This document shows positions 25,901-38,560 of a stretch of DNA of 64,000 bases, one piece after another (the stretch's first letter is position 1; each line of letters opens with the position of its first letter). The stretch is from NCBI RefSeq assembly GCF_964106895.1, contig NC_133616.1:8381013-8445012 (forward strand), read 5' to 3'. Made by a program: the position numbers and the translations under genes. The notes beneath the pieces were generated by a model. That model had not been told where the DNA came from. It saw only the letters and a program-made list of their open reading frames with translations, and did not search any database. This DNA is from Numenius arquata (lineage: Eukaryota; Chordata; Aves; Charadriiformes; Scolopacidae).

Positions 25901-26729
25901 TGAAATCATCATATAGCAATATATTTGGAGATGTAGCAATAAAGTTTAAAAGCAAGACTCAAGAGTACTCACTTTCACATCATAATGGCTAAAAATCAAT
26001 TTCATTGATTCTATGCTGGTTGTTGAGCAGGGAGAGCTCCTGATTCTCATGTCAGAGGCTCTGTGGGAACTGTTCAAGAGTCACCTACCACCTGTAGACA
26101 TTTTGGTGATACTCCTGCATAATAAAAATGGCTCACTCCTTGCATTGGGGCCTAACCCCCCACTCCTCACACTGAGTATACGATAGTTAGGTGCCACCTG
26201 GAGGGAGATGAAAGGTCTCTCTCCAATATATGAAAAATGTTATTGAGACGGTAGTCCATTTGGAGGCCCAGTTCTTAAAAGCAGAATGATCCTGAGCCCT
26301 CTAAGTTTAATTCCAAGTGGTAAACTTAATGGCCACAGCCAGACCTTTCCAGAAAATACAGACACAAACCAGTCTGTACCAACTAGCTGAGGGCCTGGTT
26401 TTGTTGTTTGTTTTTCTCCCTTGATAGGGACAATAGACACATTTCAAGTTGTGCCTTATATAATGGAGTGGTGAGAGGCATTTCATGTTTAGAATTTTTT
26501 TTGGTGAAATCTATGTATGTGATGGGCCTGACAGCCCCCTATAGCCTCAAGCCAGCAACTCGTGATTGTACCGTCCTTTCTGAGTTCAGGCATCATGGAA
26601 ATTTGCAGTGAGATTTGTGTGTCTCTAAGCTTAGACAATCCTTTGAAAACAGCTTCCTGGAATTTAAGGTTTTAAGTTCATTCAAAGCCCCATTTGGACA
26701 CTGAAATAAACACTCTGGACCACATCTCA

Positions 26730-26800
26730 AGTGCTTTGCTCAAGGTCATCTGAGAGGAGTTCAATGGAGCTTGGAAATGAGCCCAGATCTCTGCTTAACT
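26730..26800 (+). repeat. Possible MIR-like relic, 3' half
   Basis: 'Gtgctttgctcaaggtcatc' followed by 'aaatgagcccagatctctgc' matches the MIR 3' landmarks GTGACTTGCCCAAGGTCA and GAACCCAGGTCTC. Judged by eye, high divergence. Confidence 0.4.
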
Positions 26801-27535
26801 CTAGCCATAGATCCATCCATTTTCATTCCATAGCAGCATAATAAGGATTTGGAAAACTATTCTAAAACCTTGAGAACAGAATAGATATCAAAATCCTTCT
26901 GTATGTATTTGGAACTGTCCCACGGATTTCAGTGGAGGAATATATTCTTTCTTATAACAAATTAAATTGTTAAAAACCTATAGAAATCTAGAAATCTCTC
27001 ATTATTTGTTAAAGTAAGTACAGCTTTCTCATAAATATTGTAGAGATACATGTAGAGGGTTAAAAACGACAGCTCAGTGGTCTGGAATTAAATCTGTTGC
27101 AGGTATATAATTTAGTGTGACGTTAATTGGGTAGTGGGGAAGCATAAAGGAGGAACACAATGCGTATGCATTGGAATTTTTTGTTAAAGAAGGAAATGCA
27201 CTGGAAATGCTAACTTCAGCAACTAAAAATCAAAGACGGTGGGAAGGAAGAGGAGGGAAAAAAAAAAACAACCAAAACCCAACAAAACCTCCCACAACAA
27301 CCAACAAAACAGAGGACAACTAAGCAATTGTGTCTCATTTTTTCAGGAAGAAGTTTAGATTAGTTTCTGGGGATTAAGATTTTCAGATGAAAGAGATTAG
27401 CTCTGCTCTGAAGTTGTAGGCTTATCTGATCGTAAATTGCTGCAGATCAGCTCATCTTTATAACTGTGTATGCACTCTCCTGATCTGGGGCAAGTAGAAG
27501 GCAACTGAACTTTATCTGCATCAGTTACTCACCAG

Positions 27536-28293
27536 TGTCGTGGTTTTGGCCAAATTTACCAAAACCAGACTGACACATGGCCCTTCCCTCTGTCTCCTCC
27601 CTCCTCCCCCCCCCAAAAAAAAAAGAGAGGAGAGGAAGAGATAAGGAGATTTAGAAGTTTAGAATGAACTAAGCTACTTTAATGAAGAAATTTAATATTA
27701 AAATCAAAAAGAAGAAAATAATGAAATATATACAATATATACAAAACTGTATCAAGCTCCCAGGATAGCATCACTGGCAGGCACTGAGGAAGTCCCAGAC
27801 TGGGCTCAGCGACGGATGGGAACTGGGTTCTAGCTCTGGAGTCAGGAACACAGGGTATCAGGATCAAAGGCAAATGAACAGACAGAGTCCTCTTTGGATG
27901 TCAGCCATTGAGGAGAGCTGACCCTTTAATCCTTCAGTTTTTATACTGAGCATGGGGCAGATGGGATGGAATACCCCAGTTGGTCAGGTTTGGGTCACCT
28001 GTCTTGTCCGCTCTTCCCCACAGGTGGGACCCCTCTATGCTTTTTCCGTTTCCAACCCTCTGATGGGGCAAATAATGAAATTGGCTGACCTTGGTTGTTA
28101 TAGCAATAAGTATATGCAGGAGCCTCTCTGCATACGATTCCTTGGCATGAAGTACTAACATTGGTCTTATTACTCTGAGAAAGAGCAGTTTTCCCCACAA
28201 TATGCCATTAATTTCAGAGAGTTAGAAGAGGCCTAGACAAAATGTAAGATTACTAAACAGAAAGTTGGTTCTGTTTTACTTCAAACCGGGACA
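27536..28293 (-). mobile_element. Solo LTR of an avian endogenous retrovirus
   Basis: A 758-bp block bounded by TGTCCCGGTTT on the minus strand and its imperfect inverse ACCACGACA at the other end (9 of 11 terminal positions pair). Flanking five-base sequences ACCAG and ATCAG are a near-perfect target site duplication. In minus orientation the order fits an LTR: U3 start, a block with GACCAACTGGGGTATTCC, a TATAAAA box at 27939-27945, then ATTAAA polyadenylation-type hexamers at 27691-27696 and 27678-27683, then U5 ending in CA. The start and the pre-TATA block resemble common avian LTRs I know as ERVL/ERVK-like; the exact family is not assigned. No gag, pol or env sequence lies beside it, so the provirus has most likely recombined down to one LTR. 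Open frames on both strands inside it are incidental. Confidence 0.82.
27939..27945 (-). promoter_or_regulatory. TATA box of the solo LTR
   Basis: TATAAAA on the minus strand, about 350 bases from the U3 end and about 400 from the U5 end, the usual relative place for an LTR core promoter. Transcription, if any, would start some 25-30 bases further left (near 27910) and run leftwards out of the LTR. Confidence 0.6.
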
Positions 28294-29712
28294 ATCAGCC
28301 ATGGAAGATGACTGTGGGAAAACATGTGCAGACCGGTTGGTACTTACATGAGGTGCTCTGCACAACCAATATTCAGATAGATACTCCAGCTTACCATAAC
28401 ACTTCAAGGAACAAATAGTGACACACTATGTCACAAGTCACCCAGTGGGTGACTTTGTTGTCAGTGTGTCTTTATTATCAAAACTACACGACCTGCTGGA
28501 ATATCTCTGCGTTGGTTACAAATAAGCAATGATATAGATTGTGAACACATAATGTTTTCATGCCATCTCAGGGGAGCCCAGGACCACCTGCCATCTCTTG
28601 ATGGTATGCTGTACATTGTTTGATGATGTTAGGTCAGGGTCTTTTTTTTTTCTGCTCTCCATGACCCTACTCCCACTAGACATCCCTTACAGACTATGAA
28701 TGTTAACCTGAGCAACTGCATTCCACTCAGTCACAGGCTTTATGAGGGTCACCACAGAAAGAAAACCTTCATTTCATATTTCTTCCTATTCATTGCAGTC
28801 ATCAAGCTTGCTCAATTTTGTTTTCATTATCAATTAATTAGTTAAAATGCAAGTAACCATTCCTTGTTACAAGGTAAGTTCCTTTTTACTTATTTTTTTG
28901 TCCATGAGTTATTTTTTGAGGCTGTTTTGGGGCCTAGAAATTCCTTCCATTGGTTTTGCAAAGTCCATTGCCAGAAATGTTTTGCTGCAAAAAACTTTTG
29001 AGAAACTCTACCTGCACAGCGGAGCTTAAATTTCTCTACAGGATTGTGTCACTGATTCATACCTGCTTTTATGCGTCATTGAGTAAGCTCATGTGGCAAC
29101 AATCAGTTACTGAGGTGTAGGCATCATGTGGCTAAGTCTTAGCATTTTGAGCATGAAATTGAAGCCACTGGTGATCAACATCAGTAACAGAGCTGTTTAT
29201 GCCAATTCACAGTCACTCAGAGTCCAGATACACCTTACATGACTCAATCAGGTGTTACATTAGGAACACCTCTCATGATATTCAGCAATCAGCAATCTTT
29301 AATTTTCCCATTCTCTGTTTCACTTTCACTAGCTAGCCAATACTGACTTGCAGTAGATATGTGACACATAGCTGAGAGTCAGCAGGAGTGGGTGAGATTT
29401 TATGGGAATTGAGGTGTCAAAAGGAACATGGTAACTGGGGAACACAGGCCATGAGGGACCATAAGGGATGTACTTCAGTCTGCTCTTGTCTCGGGAAACC
29501 TTGTTCTATCACAAGTATTAACAAATTATCTACTACAAATGGAAAAAAGAAGTATAAAATCCTTCCCAGCATTGCACAACATCCTTATCTAGCTAAAAGG
29601 ACATCTGCAACTTAGGAGACAAAAAGCTACAAACTGTGGAATTTATGACCAGAAAAGAGCAGAAAATATAAAGAATATTGCCAGTACCATAAATCTCTTC
29701 TGCCCTAATTGT
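28294..29712. other. Unique DNA, nothing recognised
   Basis: Sequence between the LTR and the next CR1. No internal retroviral region, gene or repeat was recognised. Confidence 0.5.
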
Positions 29713-30450
29713 ATCATAGAATCATAGAATAGCAGGTTGGAAGGACCTCAAGGGTCATTTGCTCCAATCTTTCTTGGCAAAAGCATGGTCTAGACAGTGA
29801 TGGCCCAGTACTCTGTTCAGCTGAATCTTAAAAGTGTCCAATGTTGGAGAATCCACCACTTCCCTGAGGAGATTATTCCAATGGGTGGTTGTTCTCATTG
29901 TGAAAAATTTTTGTTCTGTGTCCAATCAGAATGTCCCCAGGATTAACTTGTACCCATTATCCCTTGTCTTTTCCATGTGGCTCCTTGAAAAAAAGGAGTC
30001 TCTGTCTTTTTTGTAGTCACCCTTTCAATACTAGAACATGGTGCTATGGTGTTCCCTAAGCCTTCTTTTCTCAAGACTCAACAGTTTCTCAGCCTTTCCC
30101 CACATGGCAGGCTTCCCAGTTTTTTGATCATCTTTGTTGCCCTTGTCTGGACCCTCTCCAGCCTGTCCACATCTTTTTTGTATAGCAGGGACTAAAACTG
30201 AACACAATATTCTAGGTGTGGCATGATCAGCACTGAGTAGAGAGTGATAATGACTTCTTTATCTCTGGTGGTGATACCCTTATTGATGCAACTCAATATC
30301 CTGTTGGCTTTCTTTGCAGTAGCAGCAGCACACTGTTCACTCATATTGACTTTGTTGTCCACCAGGACCCCCATGTTCCTTTCCACAGAGCTCCTCCCCA
30401 CCTGGGTAGATCCCGGCCTGTGCTGCACTCCTGGATTGTGTTTTCCTGGC
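29713..30450 (-). mobile_element. CR1 LINE 3' fragment, ~740 bp
   Basis: A minus-strand CR1 beginning (3' end) with two tail units ATCATAGA-ATCATAGA and AGCAGGTTGGAAGGACC. ORF2 remnants appear on the minus strand, notably 30192-30428 with SSVERNMGVLVDNKVNMSEQCAAATAKKANRILSCINKGI and LIMPHLEYCVQF. The nearer 3' part is frameshifted (for example near 30025-30110). RT catalytic boxes are absent because of 5' truncation. The NRILSCINKGITTRDKEV stretch differs from the other copies here, so it may be a separate CR1 lineage. Confidence 0.93.
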
Positions 30451-33400
30451 TTAGGATAGGGCTTGGTGTGCTGTTTGTGCTTCTCTCTCTTTTTCTCACT
30501 TACTCTGTTCTTTAAGGTGTTAGAGGTAGAACTCTCTGGTTTGAGTACTCAATTGGGTACTCAGCTACTGACTGGATGATTAAGTCATTTCACCTATCTA
30601 CTGTGCCTCTGGGTTCTTTCTTGACTTTTGCGTTTGGGGTAGGGCCTGTCTCATGCATGTAATAGCTACTGCTATGGGACCTTGGTCTCTGCTCGGGATA
30701 TTAAATGCTGCTACAATACAGGCATTAAGAGTGCCTGCAGTTAGGCATGGTAATCTTACACTGAAAACTAGGGAAAAGAATAAATTCAATGCCCTACCGT
30801 ATTAATTTGCACAGTCGCAGTTTTGGAGATTAGTCTTAAATTATTTTGAATTGCAAATCCAGCTGTACTTTAATTATGATTATGACCTCTACTTTGTGGC
30901 ACACAGTTCAATCTACACAACCACAGTCTATGGTAAATTTCTATAATAGTGCTGTAGATGACGCACCATAACACAGAGCTTTGCCCTATATCTGTAGACA
31001 AAGACATGCATGCACATGCGCATTTTGACTTGCAACAACCTCCTAATAATGCAGATTTATTCTCCTTTGGTTTTGATTTTTTGGCTTCCTTTTTCTCCAG
31101 ATAGGGTGCAAGGACTCAGTGACTTGCTGGAAGAAATCTGTAGAGTATGTTAATTTCTGTGGAACTTAGGCGGCCTCATAAGTCTTCGAGATTAATAAGA
31201 ATCTGGGAAGTATCTATCTTCTGGTGATGCTTTCATTTGCGCAGTAATAAAGCTCGCCTTTCTTGTTTAATAAAAACAATGAGGAAACAAATGGGTGTGC
31301 AGGCATTGGAACTTTTGAGGAATTAATTCAAAAGCACGGAGGAAAGTTTTTTATCATGCTGTAAGCACCAGAAAGGTGAAAATTACTCTTCCTTGGAGCT
31401 CTTACCCTCTGTGTGCCTTATCTCTAAGTTACACCAAACTTAAGGCAAAATCCTGAGAAGGTGCTAAGTGTCGCTTGGAAAGTGCTGATCATTATCTTGA
31501 AAGGTGATAGGAACGTTTCACTGAGACCACCAGGAGCTTGGGAGAGTTCTTCATGATTCATTTTTTTCCCTTGCCCATTGGAATGATTTCCTGGTTGAAC
31601 ATGCTCTCTTCATCCAAATGAAATTTCTGTGGAAATTTTCAACTTCAGTCACAATGTTATGGTTTTTCTTCCTTTTTTTAAAAAAAAAAAAAAAATCTTT
31701 TTTGGGTTTGGAGAGATGGCAATCATTTTCCCTGGCTGTTCCCTTTATCTTTCCCCCCCAGAAGGTTCTTGTCAATTTAACTTTCGGTGCACAGACAGGC
31801 AATTGACAAAAGTGGGAGCCTTGCAGCAGGCAGGGGGCCAGGGGCTGAACACCCAGCTCCCACCCGGCTCCCACCCTCCCTACAGCTCCAGCTGCCAGGG
31901 AGGCACAAACCCAAGCTGCTTAGCATCCCCACATCTCCTGCAACTCTGGCTGCCAGAGAGCTGGAGCAGAGTGAGAATTTGTAAAAGCAATTTTCTTACC
32001 CCTCAGAAAAAGAACTTTGGAAGTTAGCACAGTTTAATTTCATTTAGGCATCATGATTTAGAAAAAAAAAAAGTTTCAAAATTTGTTTTCCCTAGTTACA
32101 CATTTATGCATTTATTATATTAAAAATGGCTTTGATCACTCAATCTACAGAGAAGAGGAATGTGACACAGATCTTCATTCAATACTAGATTGGTTTTATA
32201 CTAGCCATCTATAGGCTCTGTTCTCAATTTTCCTGTCTTCCAATAGATGTGTTCCCATGGCTGTCATAAGGACTGTGCACCTCTGACAAGTGGCAATATG
32301 CACTGAGACAGTCCTCTGCCTGTGACCAAGAACCGCCCGAGTCTCTCTCCAGCCACCAGCTCCCAAGCTCAGTTTCAGGATGAATGCAGCTGCCTACAGT
32401 GGCCATATGCGGTGCCAGGAATGAAAGGACAGAGCAATTACCTGCTGAGGGTCCTGACCTTCCCTTGCACTGCTGCAGTGGCTGGTCTCAGGAAATGTAC
32501 TTATTCTGGTGCTTCTTACAGGGGGAATTTCTCTTAGAGAATTCTGATCAGTATGAAACCTACTTTGAGCAGTCCATTATTTTCACCACTTACAACCCAC
32601 ACAGATGGGACTGTAATATACATAAGATTGTTGCTTGATTTGTGCTGCCTGCAGACATTGCTGTCTTTCTGGTTCAAAGATAGACTGGACGCTTGGGTTC
32701 TGTTTCTCTCAGTGGCAAGCCATTTAAGCTCCCTGTCCCTGAACTGAAATTTGTCCAAGTGGCAGTAAAAATTCACGTTTATCTTGTTGTGGGAAGTGCC
32801 TCAAAAACCTGAGAAAGAAATTCATTGGTGTATTATTCTTCCCTGCAGCAGCTTCATCCAGTTTTGCTCTATTATACCTGCAAAAGACTATCTGATGGCC
32901 AGGCTTGTCTTGTGAGTTGCTGAGGTTTGTTCTCGTTTCTTTGTTTTTGCAGCTGGACCCCACACCACCTGAAGTGTTTATCCTCTACATAATTCCTGTT
33001 GTGGCACCTTTAAGGATGCTCAGCTCAGTCTGGGTGGAGAACATGCAGAAAACTTTACACCGGTAGGAACACAGTTACAATCAGGAAATGTCATCTTTTC
33101 TTCTGTTTTGGACTTGATACGATGGCATGGGTCTGGGTCAGGGTATTATGTTTGTAAGCATATTACAGTGGATCTGTTTTGGCCCCGACTTTAACATTCA
33201 CTTAATAAAAATGTGTTCTAGCCACAGGCTATGAGTTCTCATGACTAGTAAAGGTAGGGACCTTTGCAATGCAATAAAACAGGAAGGAAATATTGTGATA
33301 GATAGCACAGCTTCTGCTCTCTCCCATCTTCTTGCACCCTGAAGTGAAAGCTTTATTTTAAGGAATAAACAGTATGGAACTTAAATCAGTTTTTCTTTAA

Positions 33401-33864
33401 TCAAGGCCACTTTTTAAATATTCTTAAATAAAATACTACTAAAACCGGGTAATTTTACATGAAGTGGGAGAGAGATAGTGCAAGAACCTACAGTATATCA
33501 GACTGAATTAGTTTTTCATGCTACGAGATGTAAACAAATCTATTTAATTAGAACACCTTGTTCTTTTTGCATCCAGAGTCATTTTTTATAACAGCAGAGA
33601 AAAAAAAAAAAAGTTTTGGCAGCAAATTTTTACAATAATAGAAAAAAAACCCTAAAGTGTGTGTTTCCCTCACTAAAGCTGACTTTTTTTTCCCCTCATT
33701 CTTATTGCTCTTTTAATCGGGATCTCTAAGTCAAGCCCCCCATTTCAAAGATGATCCCTGGGCCAGGTACACACATTTCTAGACATCAGCTTTGATGTGA
33801 AACCCTTCCTTTCTACTTCATCAGTGGAGACAACAGATGTGTAGTCATGCAGGGGAAAGCTGGT

Positions 33865-33950
33865 CCGTGAAGTAACTTGTTTAGATCATACATACAAAGA
33901 CCAGAACTCCACCCATGGGTTCTCTTGCCTACACCAAGGCCATGAGACCC
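33865..33950 (+). repeat. Possible MIR-like relic, 3' half
   Basis: 'Agtaacttgtttagatcata' then 'accagaactccacccatggg' then 'ttgcctacaccaaggccatg' follows the MIR 3' order: TGACTTGCCCAAGGTCA, AACCCAGGTCTC, CCACTACACCATG. By eye only. Confidence 0.4.
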
Positions 33951-36274
33951 TGATGCTTGCTCACCTTTGGTGCAATATGTCAAAATTTCACCATTATTCC
34001 ACCTATGTAGCCAGAGACATTAATGAATTTCACCTTTTTGCTGCTGTTTTCTCTCCTTTATAAAGTAAAATGAAATCTGGAGCAGCAACAGGAGGAAAAA
34101 AGTGAGGCTGCGTGCACAAGGGCTCTGTTCAACCCCATAAACTCTAAGATCATGTTTCTCTTTCCTCTCTAGTAGCCGCACAAGGAGCCCACTTGGCTAT
34201 ACAGGCTCATTAGTCACAACAGAAAGGCAGCACAAGGTCCCACAGTGACAAGCTGCCACCTAAATCTAGGTAATGTGCCGTGCTAAAATGCTGTATTCTG
34301 GCTTGCAGCAAGATCTCAGTTCCTTGCTAAGGTGATGTTTCCATTTCTTTCTGAATTCTAGATGTGGATTTACCACCTTTGTGTCCCATCCTTTCTTGGA
34401 TTTGCATTTTAAAATATATATTTTCCTGGCCACACATATGCAAAGCCTCAAATGGGCAGTAGAAGCACACAAAAGGCATCTGGGGACATTATGCATAATG
34501 CCAGATCTCTAGATCCAGTCACCACATGGAGACTCTCAGGCCAGGTAGGCTGAGCTATTAAACATCAATGTGAATGGTGTTCCTCTCCTCTGCACATAGT
34601 AACCAGTTCTATTGTACCAGACTACTGTTAAGAGAAAGATTGCTTAACCATATTGTGGTAGAAAGGTCTTGTGATAGAAGCTGGGCAAAGAAAGGGGAGA
34701 GATTCACTTCCTGAAGAACAGGAGCTCCAAAACAGTGTTCATTTGGGAGTGTCCCTGAGCTGCATGAGTGGCAGCTGTATGCATGAATGTGTGCTCTTCC
34801 CAATAGCTGCCCAATAAAGACCCCAGAAACTGCACGCTGTGGCCCTGATTACTGGTGGGCAGCATTAATATTTTTCAAAAGGGGAGATGATAATTCCGAA
34901 TTCAGACAAGAATTCATGATGTGGCATCTCACCTTGGTAAAGTGCAATCAGACCAGACCAGACCAGTGAAAGAATCTTTTGCACTGGAACTGTACAGGGC
35001 TACAGGAACTGGCTTGTCATTTTAATCACACCCCTCAGGTCCTTCTTGTGCCCTGTATTTTCATACAAAGCATGCAATTTTTCCCAGTCCTCCCCTCTTA
35101 CATGAAGACCATACAAACTTACCCACTACAGAAGAGCCTGAAGAAAATAAGTGATCTGACCAAGTGTCTGTATGGGGATGCACAGTGCAGTCAAGGAAGT
35201 ACATCTTCATCCCATAATGCAGTTCTGATTATTTCCTAGTACTCTAGACAGTCAAGTTACAGCCTGATGCCAGAAGTCTGTGAAGTAGATTAAATAGCAG
35301 TTTAGTAATCAGGAGATTTGAATATTGTTCCTCTCCTGACCAGAGACCTGCTGTGCCTCCTGGAACAAATCTCTTCTCTGCATTTCTTTTTTCTCCTCCC
35401 ACCTTTCCTTTGCCCTGCCCATTTACATGACCAGCTCTTCAAGGCAGTCTGTTTTGTTCCATACTGATCACCAACAGACCCCAGTCTCATCTGAGCTGTC
35501 TAGACACAATCGTTGCCGAAATAATAATAATCACACTGAAAGCAAAATGCCAATATTTTTGTACCAATGTGATGCCTGTTTTGTATTCCTCTGGCTTTGT
35601 CCCCTACATTAGTGATGCTTAGAGGCAAAACAAAAAGCTGATCATTTTACCACCGTTAAATGTTATTAACGACTTTTAAACAATTGTCAGCAAACGTAAG
35701 TGCTTGTGTAAGTGAGGGATTAATAGTGCTGACCTAATAAATATCTCAGATGTTGGCACACCACTTACGGGCAAACTGTCAGTAACGCCTGGCCTCAAAA
35801 GTCTCCATCTGGAAAAGCAGCCAAGCAGCACACAATGACGCTCTTGTCTGAGCCATCCTTCCAGCTCCCATCCAGGACCCACAGCTCACTTTGTAAGTCC
35901 TCCAGTCTACTGTCTGTAATACAGCCTGCTCTCCTTCCCCATTCCTATCCCACTAATATTTTTCTCCTGGTTGCCTCATACACCTCCCAAAATATGCTGT
36001 CCACATCTTGTCTAACATCTGCCCTTTTTTTTCCTGTTTCCTCCATCAGATACATTTTCCAGGGAACACAACCACGGCACTGTGCTTGTGCATCAAGGAC
36101 AGAAGAGACTTATAGAATCAGTATGATACACTCAAGCAACACATCATGCCCAACAGCAGTCCTGGTAGAAACCAGTGTGAGCTTATGGTGAAATCTGGGG
36201 CCTGAAAAACACTGTTATTAAAGTGACCCAGCATAATAAGGCAAGAAAAGTGATGTCCCTGTATTAGATTCTTC

Positions 36275-36360
36275 CTATTTGTGCACCCTTTCCAAGCTCT
36301 GGAAAGGTAAATAAGTGTTGTTACATCCATTTCACAGTTCTCTACCTGTGAAACTTTGAC
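36275..36360 (+). repeat. Possible MIR-like relic, core
   Basis: 'Gttgttacatccatttcaca' followed by 'cctgtgaaact' resembles the MIR core TATTATCCCCATTTTACAGATGAGGAAACTG. Weak; later MIR boxes are not clear. Confidence 0.3.
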
Positions 36361-37096
36361 GTAGAAATGTTGAGCTATTTTGTCCAGATTTATAAAAGAT
36401 TAATTCAGGTCTTTTTGCATCATGATCACTGGTCTTTATTTCCTTTCTCTCTGTGATTGCTCGTCTCTAAATTTTCATTAATTCCCAGGAAGTAAGATCT
36501 TTTGTGAGAAAAAAGCTTGGTGTTTTTACTGGCTGCGTGAGAAACATCGTTTAATCAGATGATTTTCAAAACAAATCCCAAATGCCTTCCAGAAACTTAC
36601 TACCTTCCCTATGGTCTTACCTCTGAGTATCTACCTCAGAAAAAGCACTCATTTACTCTTCTTTTAGATATCTCCAACCCCAGCCCCACACTGCCCCTTC
36701 TGCTTGGACCAAATCCTTGAAACGTTTTTATTGTCCATTAATTATATACCCACACAAACAGTGAAGTCACTTCTGCATTACCCCCAAGGAAGAAAATTTC
36801 CTTTCTTATAAGCACAGCAAGAAATAAAAACCAAATCTGAACAGAAACAATGGCCCTTTCCTACTGTGATGTGCAAAATACTTTCCTGAGGCTGGTATCA
36901 ACTCCCTCAATTTAAGTGAAGCTCATTTGCAGGCACTCGTCTATTCATAGTGGATGGGCAGTGAGCAGAGTCGGGGCTGCCTATCATCAAGATGAATAGA
37001 CAGATGGCAGGGACAAAAATGGTCACATTTGGTCCGAGCCAGGGGTGCCATTTTTAAGGTCAGGCCTTCATCTTGTAGTGGCCAGGAGGAGGCCAG

Positions 37097-37114
37097 TGAT
37101 GATGATGATGATGA
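37097..37114. repeat. (TGA)6 trinucleotide repeat
   Basis: Six uninterrupted TGA units. On the plus strand one frame reads as a run of Asp (GAT), but the surrounding frame has no recognisable protein. Confidence 0.9.
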
Positions 37115-37959
37115 CAGTACATTTAAAATGATACTGCTATTTGTTTATGATGGCTTTTGCGCAGGAGGTACCAATTTTAGCAAACACAGGAGGAAAGCAA
37201 TTGAGTTAGCCCTGCAGCAGCATCTGAGGATCTTATCTGCATGGATGACTCTCTTTTTACCCACTGCACATCAGAGTTTAGATACTGAAACGAAAGCTGT
37301 TTTCTTTCCTGGGGAAACAATGAGTACTTTTTAGACATCACAAAATTTCTTCCCATCTCTTGTTGGAAAGAAGAACAATCTGTAATTCCATCAGAGATTT
37401 ACCTGCAAGTTTGAGCCATGTGTTAATCAGAATGACTGGATCCTTTCCTGATGCTTATGCCAGTGTCAAGGATCTTTCATGGAAGTGGATTTATTTGGAA
37501 GTTTGGCAAGCACCACTATCCTCAAATGACTGGACTTAGTTTTCCTTGGTTAAACTGCACACATCACAAAAATGGACTCCACCTTCTTCTTTCCCATTTT
37601 CAGCCCTGTTCGGACTAATGCTAGGTCACGAACACATTCTTTGGGTGGTGAAAGTTGATGCAGATTGTCAAAACACAGACATGATATGTTGGTTTACCTT
37701 GAATTGAGACTCTGAGTATAACCAAGTTCTAAACATCTCCAGCTAGTGCAAAGACCAAAACATAATTAGATTTCACTTTATCAACAACCCTAGAACAGGA
37801 CATTGGTGTTCAGTGCATTTCCCTCATTAATTGGAGACTAAAACTTGACTTGAAGAAGAAAAAAAATGTTTATTTTCAATTTGTAGATGTGCTCTAAATA
37901 TGAAATTAAAAGCAGATAGCTGTGCAATCTTGTGAGAATAAATGAGGAGGAATGTTGTT

Positions 37960-37974
37960 AAAAAAAAAAAAAAA
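37960..37974. repeat. Poly-A tract
   Basis: Run of 15 A followed by C and five more A. Simple sequence. Confidence 0.8.
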
Positions 37975-38142
37975 CAAAAACATTTTTCTCTCAACTATGT
38001 TTCACATATGACCTCTTCAGAATGTGATTAAGAAATAAAAGCAAGCAAAAACCCCCTTCTTCTGGTATATGTAATGTACTTCTACTCATAAATAAAGAGT
38101 AATTTGGATTAGTGCCGTATTAGCCCATTGTAAAATACAATT

Positions 38143-38162
38143 TGTGTGTGTGTGTGTGTGTG
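38143..38162. repeat. (TG)10 microsatellite
   Basis: Ten uninterrupted TG units, likely length-polymorphic. Confidence 0.95.
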
Positions 38163-38294
38163 TTCAGTTTTGAATATCAGAAGTCAAATTCAGCAATGTG
38201 ATGTCAGAAAAAGAGTCCCTCTCCAGAATGGCAAGTAAATCAAGTTGTTGTGGTTCTGATGTGATCATTGCTCTATAGTTTTCCTATAGGTTCC

Positions 38295-38560
38295 TATATT
38301 TTTAGGAAAATTTTTTACACTGAAAGGGTTATTAAGCATTGGCATGGGCTACCCAGGGAAGCGATTGAGGCACCATCCCTGGAGGTATTCAAAAGACACG
38401 TTGACATAGTGCTTAGTGACCTGGTTTAGTGATGTGTTTTTTGGTTTTGGTTTTTGGTTTGTTTGGGTTTTTTTTATATATATATATCAGAGTTAGGTTG
38501 ATGGTTGGACTAGATGATCTTAAAGGTTCCTTCCAACCTAGACAATTCTATGATTCTATA
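38295..38560 (+). mobile_element. CR1 LINE 3' end, plus strand
   Basis: A short plus-strand CR1 starting at the 'tttttaggaaaa' box (sense IRKNFF) and running through 'ctacccagggaagcgattga' (LPREAIE), 'catccctggaggtattcaaa' and the 3' UTR, to GGTTGGACTAGATGATC and the tail ATTCTATG-ATTCTATA. The 3' UTR contains a T/G-rich low-complexity insert and a (TA) run (about 38434-38488), in the same place as the T/G tract of the young copy at 51.9 kb. Heavily truncated and non-coding. Confidence 0.93.

Larger units (their letters stand above)
20986..27535. other. Unique DNA, no gene recognised
   Basis: Includes a 17-A run at 22422-22438, a hairpin at 25698-25718 and two MIR-like relics near 25.85 and 26.75 kb. 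The 22.40-22.95 kb interval is open on both strands and has a plausible splice acceptor; it is treated as a lead, not called as a gene. Confidence 0.5.
30451..38294. other. Unique DNA, no gene recognised
   Basis: The longest CR1-free part of the middle of the window. It holds a GC-richer island at about 31790-31970, possible MIR-like relics near 33.9 and 36.3 kb, a (TGA)6 tract, a 15-A run and a (TG)10 tract. No frame here resembles a known protein. Confidence 0.5.

Noticed and set aside
27934..28200. Minus-strand and plus-strand frames of 67-88 codons inside the solo LTR
   Set aside because: They lie in U3 of a non-coding LTR, overlap on both strands and resemble no retroviral accessory protein.
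31551..32027. Frames of 107-132 codons across a poly-A/poly-T tract and GC-richer island
   Set aside because: The translated products contain lysine or phenylalanine runs from the homopolymer and proline-rich low complexity; no family is recognised and both strands are open.
35645..35665. Short inverted repeat CGTTAA...TTAACG
   Set aside because: Six-base arms in AT-rich DNA are expected by chance many times in 64 kb.
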